From Leifsonia sp. ZF2019 (GTDB lineage Bacteria; Actinomycetota; Actinomycetes; Actinomycetales; Microbacteriaceae), in the NCBI RefSeq assembly GCF_019924635.1, contig NZ_CP065037.1, forward strand, positions 3,286,001 to 3,350,000: a stretch of DNA of 64,000 bases, written 5' to 3'. The notes below the pieces were generated by a model that worked only from the letters and a program-made list of their open reading frames with translations, had not been told where the DNA came from and made no database searches. Shown here one piece after another: positions 42,954 to 52,315 of this stretch. Position 1 is the first letter of the stretch. Each line of letters begins with the position of its first letter. Position numbers and translations under genes: made by a program.

Positions 42954-43865
42954 TCACTCGGCCGCCGACTCGCCCGGCAGCGGCACCGGGTATGCCTCGG
43001 CCGCCGACTCGCCCGGCAGCGGCACCGGGTATGCCTCGGCCGCGTCCGCCGAGATGCTCACCTCCCGCCAGGCACCCGCCTCCGCGAGCTGCCGCCGGGA
43101 GTAGTCGGCCGCCATGGTGGCGGCCGTCCGCCCGAGCGGCAGATGCGAGGGCTGTTCGGCGGCGTGCGCGACGCGGACGAGGATCTCCGCGGCGCGTTCC
43201 GGGTCGCCGGCCATCACACGGCCGGACCGGAGGAGGCCCATCGCGCCGACGGTGGACTCGTACCCGGCAGGGATGTCGCCGACCGTCATCGACGACCCCG
43301 CCCAATCGGTGGCGAATCCGCTCGGCTCGACGACCAGGACGCGCACACCGAACGGAGCCGTCTCGGCCGCCAGCACGCGACTGAAGCCGTCCACCGCGAA
43401 CTTGGCCGCCTGATAGGAGCCGATCCCCGCCGAGCCTCCCACGCGTCCGCCGATGGATGAGAACTGGATGACGAGTCCGCCGCCCTGCTCGCGCAACAGG
43501 GGGATCGCGGCGGTGGTGACGCTGTAGACGCCCCAGAAGTTCGTCTCGAACTGGGCGCGGAAGTCCTCCGGCGAGCCTGTCTCGATGGGGGCGACGTTGG
43601 CGTAGCCGGCGTTGTTGACGAGCACGTCGATACGGCCGAAGCGGTCCCGCGCGGCCGAGAGCGCCGCCCGGGCGGCGACGGGGTCGGTGACATCGAGAGG
43701 CAGGGTGGCGACGCGGTCGTCGCCGTACGCGGCGACGAGGCCGGCCAGCCGCTCGGGAGTGCGCGCGGTGGCGGCGACACGATCGCCGCGGCGGAGGGCC
43801 GCCTCCGCGAGGGCGCGTCCGAAGCCGCGCGACGAACCGGTGATGAACCAGGTGAACTCAGACAT
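42954..43865 (-). CDS. Short-chain dehydrogenase/reductase with duplicated C-terminus
   Basis: 303 residues. Classical SDR: TGSSRGFGRALAEAAL nucleotide site, NNAGYANVAP, catalytic FSSIGG and SYQAAKF (Tyr and Lys of YxxxK). Resembles SDRs annotated as short-chain oxidoreductases of the retinol-dehydrogenase type. The last 28 residues consist of AEAYPVPLPGESA repeated, a product of a 39-base tandem duplication. Divergent from a TetR gene with two dyads between them. Confidence 0.92.
   Translation of the reverse strand: MSEFTWFITGSSRGFGRALAEAALRRGDRVAATARTPERLAGLVAAYGDDRVATLPLDVTDPVAARAALSAARDRFGRIDVLVNNAGYANVAPIETGSPEDFRAQFETNFWGVYSVTTAAIPLLREQGGGLVIQFSSIGGRVGGSAGIGSYQAAKFAVDGFSRVLAAETAPFGVRVLVVEPSGFATDWAGSSMTVGDIPAGYESTVGAMGLLRSGRVMAGDPERAAEILVRVAHAAEQPSHLPLGRTAATMAADYSRRQLAEAGAWREVSISADAAEAYPVPLPGESAAEAYPVPLPGESAAE
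42957..43034. repeat. 39-bp exact tandem duplication at the 3' end of the SDR gene
   Basis: The unit beginning CTCGGCCGCCGACTCGCCCG occurs at 42957-42995 and 42996-43034 without a mismatch, and the first bases of a third copy follow. It is in frame (13 codons) and lies immediately before the stop codon, so it only lengthens the C-terminus. Confidence 0.95.
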
Positions 43866-43887
43866 GCTCGTTAGTACAACACCGTTT

Positions 43888-43911
43888 CGTTATTAACGCA
43901 ACTTGGTTGCG
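43888..43911. promoter_or_regulatory. Divergent operator region SDR / TetR
   Basis: Two dyads overlap by two bases: CGTTA-T-TAACG (43888-43898) and CGCAAC-TTG-GTTGCG (43897-43911). They lie 13 and 23 bases from the two start codons. A -10-like TAGGCT (43913-43918) precedes the TetR gene with GGAGGG between it and the ATG. A TetR-type repressor binding here would control both genes. Confidence 0.65.
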
Positions 43912-43924
43912 CTAGGCTGGAGGG

Positions 43925-44584
43925 ATGCCGACCGAACCGTTCGAACGCGCCCGCTCCGCCGACGCCAAGCGGGCACGCGAGCAGGCGATCCTGCAGGCTG
44001 CGCGCGGGGAGGCGCAGAAGCGGGGCATCCGGGAGATCACGCTCACCGACATCGCGGACGCCGTGGGGATGCACAAGTCGGGGCTGCTCCGCTACTTCGA
44101 GACGCGCGAGCAGATCTTCCTGCGACTCACGGCGGAGGAGTGGCGGTCCTGGGCGGAATGGCTCCTGCCACTGCTCTCGTCATGGCGGAGCGCGAGCCCG
44201 CTGCGATTGGCCGCGGCACTGAGCGACACGCTCGTCTCGCGCCCCCTGTTCTGCGATCTGCTCGCCCACACGCCCCTCAACCTCGAACGCAATGTGTCCG
44301 TCGACACCGTGCGCGAGTTCAAGCTCGACGTGCACACGCACGTCGAGGCGATCGCCGGGGAACTGCGACGGCTGCGCCCGGGACTCACCGAGCCGCAGGC
44401 GATCGACGTGATCGCGACGGCCACCAGCATGGCGGGCGCCCAGTGGCAGATGGCGACGCCCGGCCCCGAGCTGCAAGCGCTCTACCGCAGCGACCCGCGG
44501 CTGCGGCACGCGATCGTCGAGGTCGGCCCGCGACTGACGCGCGTGCTGACGGCGCTGCTGACGGGGATGGCCGCTGCGGACTGA
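43925..44584 (+). CDS. TetR/AcrR-family regulator
   Basis: 219 residues, MPTEPFERARSADAKRAREQ. Helix-turn-helix at about 40-65 (TLTDIADAVGMHKSGLLRYF, then ETREQIFL). The ligand domain is long and Leu-rich. It faces the SDR gene and shares its control region, so the SDR substrate or a related compound may be the inducer. GGAGGG directly precedes the ATG. Confidence 0.93.
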   Translation: MPTEPFERARSADAKRAREQAILQAARGEAQKRGIREITLTDIADAVGMHKSGLLRYFETREQIFLRLTAEEWRSWAEWLLPLLSSWRSASPLRLAAALSDTLVSRPLFCDLLAHTPLNLERNVSVDTVREFKLDVHTHVEAIAGELRRLRPGLTEPQAIDVIATATSMAGAQWQMATPGPELQALYRSDPRLRHAIVEVGPRLTRVLTALLTGMAAAD

Positions 44585-44595
44585 TCACGCGACTC

Positions 44596-44635
44596 ATCAC
44601 GAGGTCTCGGCGGCGTGGCCGACGGATCTCGTGAT
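44596..44635. terminator. Bidirectional hairpin between TetR and NUDIX genes
   Basis: Outer arms ATCACGAG (44596-44603) and CTCGTGAT (44628-44635) enclose a TCGGC/GCCGA inner stem. It is placed between two convergent 3' ends and has AT-bearing outer arms on both sides, suiting a shared terminator. Confidence 0.6.
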
Positions 44636-44668
44636 TCGCGTGTCGCGACGCGTGGCCGACGAGCCGCT

Positions 44669-45253
44669 TTACGGAGCGACCCGCCCCACTGAGGCCATGG
44701 CCGCCTTGACCAGCGCTCCCCTGCCGCCTTCCAGCTCTTCGGCGACCGTCGGGGAGACCGCCTCCTCCGGCGTCATCCACGTGAGCTCGAGCGCATCCTG
44801 GCGCGGCTCGCAGGTGCCGGTGACGGGCACGACGTAGGCGAGGGAGACGGCGTGCTGGCGATCGTCGGTGAACGCGGTGACTCCGGGCATGGGGAAGTAC
44901 TCGGCGACCTGGAAGGGCACGGCGCTGGCGGGAAGCAGGGGGAAGGCCATGGGGCCGAGATCCTTCTCGAGATGGCGGAACAGCGCCTCCCGCAGTGTCT
45001 CGCCGTACATCACGCGGCCGGAGACGATGGTGCGGGTGATCTCGCCGACCGCGTTGGCCCGCAGCAGGATGCCGACCTCCGTCACCTGGCCGAGACCGTC
45101 CACGCGCACCGGCACGGCTTCGACATAGAGCAGCGGCAGCCGGCGCCGGATCTGCTCCAGCTCGATGTCGCTGAGCCACGCCGGCCCGGGCTGTGCGCCG
45201 TCGCCGGGCAGCGGATCGGGGGTGGGATCGGGATCCGGGGTGCGCACGCTCAT
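44669..45253 (-). CDS. NUDIX-fold protein (DUF4916-like) with degenerate Nudix box
   Basis: 194 residues. The Pro-rich N-terminus is followed by a NUDIX-like sheet (YVEAVPVRVDGLGQVTEVGI). The box region reads GRVMYGETLREALFRHLEKD: the first Gly and Glu are kept, but the REUXEE core is RHLEKD, so a metal-binding glutamate is lost. Many actinobacterial DUF4916 proteins share this feature. Hydrolase activity should not be assumed. Confidence 0.8.
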   Translation of the reverse strand: MSVRTPDPDPTPDPLPGDGAQPGPAWLSDIELEQIRRRLPLLYVEAVPVRVDGLGQVTEVGILLRANAVGEITRTIVSGRVMYGETLREALFRHLEKDLGPMAFPLLPASAVPFQVAEYFPMPGVTAFTDDRQHAVSLAYVVPVTGTCEPRQDALELTWMTPEEAVSPTVAEELEGGRGALVKAAMASVGRVAP

Positions 45254-45360
45254 GGGTCGATATTACGGACAGAGCGCGCCACCGCCACCGAGGGTGGACA
45301 GATCTGTTGACGGACGACACGCGATCGGGGGCTGTGGAGCGGATCGTGCTGGGGGACAGA

Positions 45361-46020
45361 ATGATCTGTGTGCCTCTTCCCACACCCGAACTCCGCATCG
45401 ACCGCGATGCCGTCCTCTGGTCGGCCGGCGAGAAGGACAGAGGGGGCCGCCCCCTCCTCGTCCTCTTGCACGGCTACGGATCGGACGAAGCCGACCTGTT
45501 CGGGATCTCCGCCTATCTGCCTCTGGAGCCCGTGATCGCGTCTCTGCGCGCTCCCATCCCCGAGGGGCCCGGTTTCGCGTGGTTCTCGCGCTTCACCAAC
45601 GTGACGACCGACCCGCTCGCGGGGAACGCCGACGCCGCCGCGCGCGCGGTCCTCGACTGGCTCGACGAGCAGCCCGTGACCCCGACCGGCCTGCTCGGCT
45701 TCTCGCAAGGCGGTGCCATGGCGCTGCAGCTGCTGCGGCTCGCACCCGAGCGCTTCGACTACGCCGTGCAGCTGTCGGGCTTCATGGTGCAGGGCGAGCA
45801 CGCCGGCGACGCCGACCTGGCGCGCGAGCCGGTCCCGGTGTTCTGGGGACGCGGCACGCACGACGACACCATCCCGCCCTCGGCCGTCGATCGCACGGCC
45901 CGCTGGCTGCCCGGGCACTCGGCCCTCGACGCCCGCATCTACGAAGGTCTCGGCCACGGCATCTCGTCGATCGAGCTCGGCGACATCTCCACGTTCATCC
46001 GTGCACAGCTGACGCGCTGA
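45361..46020 (+). CDS. Carboxylesterase/phospholipase-type alpha/beta hydrolase
   Basis: 219 residues from ATG 45361 (MICVPLPTPELRIDRDAVLW), with GGGGGAC six bases upstream. Features LLVLLHGYGSDE, the nucleophile Ser115 in GFSQGGAMAL, the acid in THDDTIPPS and the histidine in GLGHGISSIE. Typical of the small YpfH-like esterase group. It precedes lhr by 137 bases and is probably transcribed separately. Confidence 0.92.
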   Translation: MICVPLPTPELRIDRDAVLWSAGEKDRGGRPLLVLLHGYGSDEADLFGISAYLPLEPVIASLRAPIPEGPGFAWFSRFTNVTTDPLAGNADAAARAVLDWLDEQPVTPTGLLGFSQGGAMALQLLRLAPERFDYAVQLSGFMVQGEHAGDADLAREPVPVFWGRGTHDDTIPPSAVDRTARWLPGHSALDARIYEGLGHGISSIELGDISTFIRAQLTR

Positions 46021-46157
46021 TCCGCGCCGCACGATGCGGACCGAATGCGGAGAACGGCTCGGGCGGAAGCGACATCCGGTCCACATCGCCGGGGCTCGGG
46101 AGGGCCGGTGCGGGCGAGACGGCCCGCGGGTTCCGGGTGTCGGTGGTCGGGGGCAGG

Positions 46158-49100
46158 ATGGTGGGGATGGGCGACGTGCTCGAGCGGTTCTCCCCCGCGA
46201 CCCGTGAATGGTTCCGCGGGGCTTTCGCCGCGCCCACGGCCGCGCAGGAGGGCGCGTGGGAGGCCATCTCGCACGGCCGCCACGCGCTCGTCATCGCCCC
46301 CACTGGCTCCGGCAAGACGCTCGCCTCCTTCCTCTGGGCGATCGACCGGCTCGCGAGCGAGGAACGCCCTCCGGACGCTCCGAAGGGCACACGCGTCCTC
46401 TACATCTCGCCGCTCAAGGCGCTCGGGGTGGACGTGGAGCGCAATCTGCGTGCGCCGCTCGTCGGCGTGACGCAGACGGCCAAGAGGCTGGGGGCCGAAC
46501 CTCCGCACGTGACCGTCGGCGTGCGCTCGGGCGACACCCCGTCGTCGGACCGCCGGGCGCTCGTCACGAACCCGCCGGACATCCTCATCACGACGCCCGA
46601 GTCGCTGTTCCTCATGCTCACCTCGCAGGCGCGCGAGACCCTCGCCTCGGTCGAGACGGTGATCGTCGACGAGGTGCACGCCGTCGCCTCGACCAAGCGC
46701 GGCGCGCACCTCGCGCTCTCCCTGGAGCGCCTCGACGCACTGCTGCCGAAGCCCGCCCAGCGCATCGGGCTCTCCGCGACCGTGCGCCCGCCGGAGGAGG
46801 TCGCACGCTTCCTCGGCGGGCGCGGGCCGGTCGAGGTTGTCGCGCCGCCGTCGGGCAAGCGCTTCGACCTGCGGGTCGTGGTGCCGGTCGAGGACATGAG
46901 CGAACTCGGCACCTCCACGTTCGCCAGCGACAACGACGACGACTCTCCCCCGCAGGCCGGCTCGATCTGGCCGCACGTCGAGGAGGCGATCGTCGACCGC
47001 GTCGTCGAGCACCGGTCCTCCATCGTCTTCACGAATTCGCGCAGGCTCGCCGAGCGCCTGACCGCGCGCCTCAACGAGATCTACGAGGAGCGCCTGCTGG
47101 GCGGCGCGCTCGACGCGGCGGGGCAGCGGCAGCCGCCCGCCGAGCTGATGGGCGGATCCGGTCAGACCCGTGGTTCGCAGGCCGTCGCCGACGACGCGGA
47201 TGCCCTCGTGCTGGCCCGTGCGCACCACGGCTCCGTCAGCAAGGAGCAGCGCGCCCTCATCGAGGACGACCTGAAGACCGGCCGCCTGCGCTGCGTGGTG
47301 GCGACGTCGAGCCTGGAACTCGGCATCGACATGGGCGCCGTCGACCTCGTGGTGCAGGTGGAGGCGCCCCCGTCGGTCGCGAGCGGCCTGCAGCGGGTGG
47401 GGCGCGCCGGCCACCAGGTCGGCGAGGTCTCGCGCGGCGTGGTCTTCCCCAAACACCGCGCCGACCTCATCCACTCGGCCGTCGCGACCGAGCGGATGAC
47501 GGCGGGGCTCATCGAGACCCTGCGCGTCCCCGCGAATCCGCTCGACATCCTCGCCCAGCAGACCGTGGCCGCGTGCGCGCTGGAGCCGCTCGACGCGGAC
47601 GACTGGTTCGACACGGTGCGCCGCAGCGCCCCGTTCGCGACCCTCCCTCGCAGCGCGTACGACGCCACACTCGACCTCCTGGCCGGGCGCTACCCCTCCG
47701 ACGAGTTCGCCGAGCTGCGCCCCCGGGTGGTGTGGGATCGCGACAGCGGCGAGATCACCGGCCGACCGGGGGCGCAGCGCCTCGCTGTCACGAGCGGCGG
47801 CACCATCCCCGACCGCGGCCTGTTCGGCGTCTACATGGTCGGCGAGAAGGCCAGCCGGGTCGGCGAGCTCGACGAGGAGATGGTCTACGAATCGCGTGTC
47901 GGAGACGTGTTCGCGCTCGGCTCGACGAGCTGGCGCATCCAGGAGATCACCCACGACCGCGTGCTGGTCACTCCGGCGTTCGGCGAGCCGGGTCGGCTGC
48001 CGTTCTGGAAGGGCGACGGCCTCGGCCGCCCGGTGGAGCTGGGCCGTGCGGTCGGCGCCTTTCAACGCGAGCTGAGCACGGCCTCCCCCGCCGATGCCGA
48101 GCTGCGCTGCGTCGAGGCAGGGCTCGACGCTTGGGCCACCAGCAACCTCCTGTCGTTCCTGGACGAGCAGAAGACGGCCACCGGGCACATTCCGACCGAC
48201 CGCACGCTCGTGGTCGAACGCTTCCGCGACGAACTCGGCGACTGGCGCGTGATCCTGCATTCCCCGTACGGCATGCAAGTGCACTCGCCGTGGGCGCTGG
48301 CCGTGCAGGCGCGGGTGCGCGAACGCTACGGAATCGACGCGGGCGCCATGGCGGCGGACGACGGGATCATCGTGCGTATTCCCGACACGGAATCCCAGCC
48401 GCCCGGAGGCGAGCTCTTCGTCTTCGAACCGCAGGAGCTGGACGAGCTCGTGACCGCCGAGGTCGGCGGCTCCGCGCTGTTCGCCTCGCGCTTCCGCGAG
48501 TGTGCGGCGCGTGCCCTGCTGCTGCCGAAGTACAACCCGGGCAAGCGGTCGCCACTCTGGCAGCAGCGGCAGAAGGCGTCGCAGCTGCTCGATGTCGCGC
48601 GCAAGTACCCGAGCTTCCCGATCATCCTCGAGACCATCCGCGAGTGCCTGCAAGACGTGTACGACCTCCCGGCGCTCGACGAGGTCGCCAAGCAGATCGA
48701 GCAGCGCAGCATCCGCATCGTCGAGGCGAGCACGGAGAGCGCGTCGCCCTTCGCACGGTCGCTCCTGTTCGGCTACGTCGCGGCCTTCATGTACGAAGGC
48801 GACAGCCCTCTCGCCGAGCGCCGTGCGGCCGCGCTGTCGCTCGACGCGGGACTCCTCGCCGAGCTGCTCGGCCGCGCCGAGCTCCGCGAGCTGCTCGATC
48901 CGGCCGTGATCGAGCGGGTCGAGCTGCAGCTCCAGCGGCTCGACCCCGAGCGGCGGGTGCGGGGCGTGGAGGGCGTGGCGGACCTCCTGCGCCTGCTCGG
49001 GCCGCTGAGCACGGAGGAGGTCGCACAGCGCATGCGGGCGGAGGACGGGGCGACCGCCTCGGACGAGGAACCCCTGCCCGACGCCCTCCCGCACGCTTCG

Positions 49101-50822
49101 CTCACCGAGGCGACCGCGCATCTCGCCGCGCTGGTCGAGACGAAGCGCGCCCTCGCGGTGACGATCGCGGGCGTCGAGCGGTTCTCCGCCATCGAAGATG
49201 CCAGCCGGCTGCGCGACGCGCTCGGCGTGCCACTCCCGATCGGCGTGCCGGTCGCCTTCATCGAGCCGGTCGACGATCCGCTCGGCGACCTGGTCAGCCG
49301 GTTCGCACGCACCCACGGTCCCTTCGAGACCGCGGACGTCGCCACCCGGTTCGGGCTCGGCACCGCGATCGTCCACGACGCCCTCCGCCGCCTCGCGCAC
49401 GACGGACGGGTCGTCGAAGGCGAGTTCCGGCCGCACGCCCACGGCAGCGAGTGGAGCGACGCCGAGGTGCTCCGCCGGCTGCGGCGGATGTCGCTCGCGG
49501 CCCTCCGCCACGAGGTCGAGCCGGTCGACACGGCGACGTTCGCGCGGTTCCTTCCGGACTGGCAGCACGTCGGCTCCACCCTGCGCGGGGTGGATGCGGT
49601 CGCCTCCGTGGTCGAACAGCTCGCGGGGGCGCGCATCCCGGCGTCGGCGTGGGAGTCGCTCGTGCTGCCCAGCCGTGTCGCCGACTACAGCCCGACGATG
49701 CTCGACGAGCTGACGGCGACCGGTGAGGTGATCTGGGCGGGCGACGGGTCGCTCCCGGGGTCGGACGGCTGGGTGAGCCTCCACCTCGCGGACTCCGCCC
49801 CCCTCACGCTCGCGCCTCCGGGCGAGCACGAACCGGACGAGCTGCAGCGGGCGGCGCTCGACGCGCTGTCCCGCGGCGGCGGATTCTTCTTCCGCCAGCT
49901 GTCGGACGCGCTCGGCGCTGCGGCGGGCGAGCCGGTCGACGACTCAGCGCTCGTCACCGCGCTCTGGGACCTCGTCTGGGCGGGGCTGGTCACGAACGAC
50001 ACGCTCGCGCCGCTCCGCACGCTCACCGGGAGCGGGTCCGGCGCGCACAAGCGCCCCCGTCAGCCCGCGCGTGCGCGCATGTACCGCGGTCGCGCTGCCG
50101 CCCGGTCGGCGATGGTGACACGCATGGGGCCGCCGACGGTCGCCGGCCGCTGGTCCCTGCTGCCCGAGCGCGACCTCGACTCCACGGTGCGGGCGCATGG
50201 ACAGGCGGAGACGCTGCTCGATCGCTACGGCGTCGTGACGCGCGGCTCCGTCATGAACGAGGGGACGCCCGGCGGGTTCGCCCTCGCCTACAAGGTGCTC
50301 AGCGGCTTCGAGGAGACGGGACGCGCGCGGCGCGGCTACTTCGTCGAGACGCTCGGCGCCGCCCAGTTCGCCACCGGTGCGACGGTCGACCGGATGCGCG
50401 GCTTCACCCGCGACCCGCTGCAAGAGCGCGCCTACGCCGCGGTCGCCCTCGCCGCGACGGACCCGGCCAACCCGTACGGAGCGGCGCTCCCGTGGCCGGC
50501 CGCCCCGGGCGAGACCGGCACCGGGCACCGCCCGGGACGCAAGGCGGGCGCGCTCGTCGTGCTCGTCGACGGCGAGCTGGCGCTCTACGTCGAGCGCGGC
50601 GGCAAGAGCCTGCTCTCGTTCGTGGACCCCGAGGCGCCCGCGAGCCCCCTCGCGCTCGCCTCCGCCTCTCGTGCACTCGCGGCGCTCGTCACCGGGCGCC
50701 GTGTCGACAAGCTGGCCGTCGAGACGGTCAACGGGGCCTTCGTGCTCGGGACGCCGACCGGCGACGCGCTCGCCGAGGCCGGCTTCCTCCCCATCCCACG
50801 CGGTCTGCGGCTGCGATCATGA
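46158..50822 (+). CDS. lhr: Large helicase-related protein Lhr
   Basis: 1554 residues from ATG 46158 (or 1551 from 46167, MGDVLERFSPATREWFRG). Walker A APTGSGKTLASFLWA, motif II VIVDEVHAVAS, SAT in LSATVRPPEE, HRSSIVFTNSRRLAER and QRVGRAGHQ place it in the Lhr group. Long C-terminal winged-helix and Lhr-specific domains follow. It is an ATP-dependent 3'-5' helicase of DNA repair that prefers RNA:DNA hybrids. Followed by a nei gene, as in mycobacteria. Confidence 0.96.
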   Translation: MVGMGDVLERFSPATREWFRGAFAAPTAAQEGAWEAISHGRHALVIAPTGSGKTLASFLWAIDRLASEERPPDAPKGTRVLYISPLKALGVDVERNLRAPLVGVTQTAKRLGAEPPHVTVGVRSGDTPSSDRRALVTNPPDILITTPESLFLMLTSQARETLASVETVIVDEVHAVASTKRGAHLALSLERLDALLPKPAQRIGLSATVRPPEEVARFLGGRGPVEVVAPPSGKRFDLRVVVPVEDMSELGTSTFASDNDDDSPPQAGSIWPHVEEAIVDRVVEHRSSIVFTNSRRLAERLTARLNEIYEERLLGGALDAAGQRQPPAELMGGSGQTRGSQAVADDADALVLARAHHGSVSKEQRALIEDDLKTGRLRCVVATSSLELGIDMGAVDLVVQVEAPPSVASGLQRVGRAGHQVGEVSRGVVFPKHRADLIHSAVATERMTAGLIETLRVPANPLDILAQQTVAACALEPLDADDWFDTVRRSAPFATLPRSAYDATLDLLAGRYPSDEFAELRPRVVWDRDSGEITGRPGAQRLAVTSGGTIPDRGLFGVYMVGEKASRVGELDEEMVYESRVGDVFALGSTSWRIQEITHDRVLVTPAFGEPGRLPFWKGDGLGRPVELGRAVGAFQRELSTASPADAELRCVEAGLDAWATSNLLSFLDEQKTATGHIPTDRTLVVERFRDELGDWRVILHSPYGMQVHSPWALAVQARVRERYGIDAGAMAADDGIIVRIPDTESQPPGGELFVFEPQELDELVTAEVGGSALFASRFRECAARALLLPKYNPGKRSPLWQQRQKASQLLDVARKYPSFPIILETIRECLQDVYDLPALDEVAKQIEQRSIRIVEASTESASPFARSLLFGYVAAFMYEGDSPLAERRAAALSLDAGLLAELLGRAELRELLDPAVIERVELQLQRLDPERRVRGVEGVADLLRLLGPLSTEEVAQRMRAEDGATASDEEPLPDALPHASLTEATAHLAALVETKRALAVTIAGVERFSAIEDASRLRDALGVPLPIGVPVAFIEPVDDPLGDLVSRFARTHGPFETADVATRFGLGTAIVHDALRRLAHDGRVVEGEFRPHAHGSEWSDAEVLRRLRRMSLAALRHEVEPVDTATFARFLPDWQHVGSTLRGVDAVASVVEQLAGARIPASAWESLVLPSRVADYSPTMLDELTATGEVIWAGDGSLPGSDGWVSLHLADSAPLTLAPPGEHEPDELQRAALDALSRGGGFFFRQLSDALGAAAGEPVDDSALVTALWDLVWAGLVTNDTLAPLRTLTGSGSGAHKRPRQPARARMYRGRAAARSAMVTRMGPPTVAGRWSLLPERDLDSTVRAHGQAETLLDRYGVVTRGSVMNEGTPGGFALAYKVLSGFEETGRARRGYFVETLGAAQFATGATVDRMRGFTRDPLQERAYAAVALAATDPANPYGAALPWPAAPGETGTGHRPGRKAGALVVLVDGELALYVERGGKSLLSFVDPEAPASPLALASASRALAALVTGRRVDKLAVETVNGAFVLGTPTGDALAEAGFLPIPRGLRLRS

Positions 50823-50860
50823 GGTGGCGACCGTGACCGACGGAATCCGGCGGGGGCCGC

Positions 50861-51637
50861 GTGCCCGAGGGTGACACCGTCTACCAGGCCGCCCGCCGGC
50901 TTCGGGAGTCGCTGGCCGGGCGCATCCTGACCGCCACCGATTTCCGGGTGCCGCGCTTCGCCACCGTCGACTTCTCCGGAGAGCGCGTCGACGACGTGCT
51001 CAGCCGCGGAAAGCACCTGCTGATGCGAGCGGGCGGGTTCACCATCCACTCGCACCTCAAGATGGAAGGCTCGTGGGAGGTGTACCGGTCGGGCGAGCGC
51101 TGGCGGCATCCGGCCTTCCAGGCGCGGGTGGTGCTGCGGACCGCGGAGGCCGAGGCGGTCGGATTCCTGCTCGGCATCCTCGAGGTCGTGCCGCGGTCGC
51201 AGGAGCAGGACGTCGTCGGGCACCTCGGCCCCGATCTGCTCGGCGCGGACTGGGATGCGGACGAGGCCGTACGGCGGGTCTCCGCTCATCCTGACATTCC
51301 GATCGGCGTGGCACTGCTCGACCAGCGGAATCTCGCGGGGCTGGGCAATGTGTACGCTAACGAGTTGTGCTTCTTGCGCGGCATGCTGCCCACACGCCCG
51401 GTGGCGGAGGCCGACGTGCCCGCCGCCGTCGACCTGGGCCACCGGCTCATCGTCGCGAACCGCGACCGGCCGCTCCGGGTCACCACCGGCGACACGCGCC
51501 GCGGCCGGAACACGTGGGTGTACGGGCGGGGCGGCCAGCCGTGCCGGCGCTGCGGCACACGCATCCGCCGCACGGAGCTCGGACGCACCGAGCTCGAGGA
51601 GCGTGTCACCTACTACTGCCCCTCGTGCCAGACCTGA
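50861..51637 (+). CDS. nei: Endonuclease VIII-like DNA glycosylase (Nei/Fpg family)
   Basis: 258 residues from a GTG start. After removal of Met the catalytic Pro and Glu of PEGDTVYQAA are at the N-terminus. The beta-turn lysine is Lys51 (SRGKHLLM). The helix-two-turn-helix NLAGLGNVYANE and the C-terminal zinc finger (C-x2-C ... C-x2-C, ending PSCQT) are intact. It removes oxidised pyrimidines. Thirty-eight bases from lhr and likely co-expressed. Confidence 0.95.
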   Translation: MPEGDTVYQAARRLRESLAGRILTATDFRVPRFATVDFSGERVDDVLSRGKHLLMRAGGFTIHSHLKMEGSWEVYRSGERWRHPAFQARVVLRTAEAEAVGFLLGILEVVPRSQEQDVVGHLGPDLLGADWDADEAVRRVSAHPDIPIGVALLDQRNLAGLGNVYANELCFLRGMLPTRPVAEADVPAAVDLGHRLIVANRDRPLRVTTGDTRRGRNTWVYGRGGQPCRRCGTRIRRTELGRTELEERVTYYCPSCQT

Positions 51638-51693
51638 CCCGGCGCTTTCTCGCGCGCCCGCGCATCGCCGGTTGCGCGGAAAGCGGGGGCGAG

Positions 51694-51730
51694 ACCGCCG
51701 AGCAGGCGGAGAATCCGCGTGCTCGGCGGT
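51694..51730. terminator. Long hairpin between convergent nei and FMN reductase genes
   Basis: ACCGCCGAGCA (51694-51704) pairs with TGCTCGGCGGT (51720-51730). Inside, GCGGA (51706-51710) pairs with TCCGC (51714-51718) around a three-base loop, leaving only one G-G mismatch. It is placed to stop transcription from both sides. Confidence 0.75.
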
Positions 51731-51736
51731 GACCGG

Positions 51737-52315
51737 TCAGGCCGCGGCCGTGGCGAGCGCGCCCGTGCGGATGGTCTCGAGGGCGGTGGACCAGGACTCG
51801 AGCTGCTCGAAGAGCGGGGTGAGGGCGGCCTCCTGCTGAGCGGTGGGCTTGAGCGACCAGTTCTCGAAGTCGTGGGCCAGGCTCAGGCCGACGAAGGCGC
51901 TGACCGTCGCGACCTGCAGCTGCGAGAGGACGAGGCGCAGGTGCTCGACCGCACGGGCGCCGCCGAAGACGCCATAGCTGACGAAGCCGGCGGCCTTGTT
52001 GTTCCACTCGGCGCCGACGAAGTCGATGGCGTTCTTGAGGGCACCGGACGTGCTGTGGTTGTACTCGGGCGTGACGAACAGGTAGCCGTCGAACTCGGCG
52101 ATCTTCGCCGCCCAGGCCTTGGTGTGGTCGTTCGCGTACTGCCCCATCGCGGCCGGCATGGCCTCGTCGAGGTGCGGCAGGTTCCAGTCGGCGAGGTCGA
52201 CGAGCTCGTACTCGACGCCCGGGCGCTTCGCAGCGTGCTCGTAGACCCAGCGGGCGACGGCCTCGCCGTTGCGGCCCGGGCGGGTGCTGCCGATGATGAT
52301 CGCGATCTTCGTCAT
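51737..52315 (-). CDS. NADPH-dependent FMN reductase
   Basis: 192 residues from ATG 52315 (MTKIAIIIGSTRPGRNGEAV); AAGGA lies upstream. The FMN phosphate loop GSTRPGRNGEAV and the isoalloxazine site TPEYNHSTSGALKNAIDF are both present, so it is a flavodoxin-fold quinone or azo reductase type. A palindrome 20 bases upstream of the start and a MarR gene on the other strand suggest redox or aromatic-compound control. Confidence 0.93.
   Translation of the reverse strand: MTKIAIIIGSTRPGRNGEAVARWVYEHAAKRPGVEYELVDLADWNLPHLDEAMPAAMGQYANDHTKAWAAKIAEFDGYLFVTPEYNHSTSGALKNAIDFVGAEWNNKAAGFVSYGVFGGARAVEHLRLVLSQLQVATVSAFVGLSLAHDFENWSLKPTAQQEAALTPLFEQLESWSTALETIRTGALATAAA

Noticed and set aside
45939..49829. 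A long minus-strand frame (about 1296 codons) and a plus +1 frame across lhr
   Set aside because: Both are composition shadows of the lhr gene; neither has a ribosome binding site or recognisable domains.
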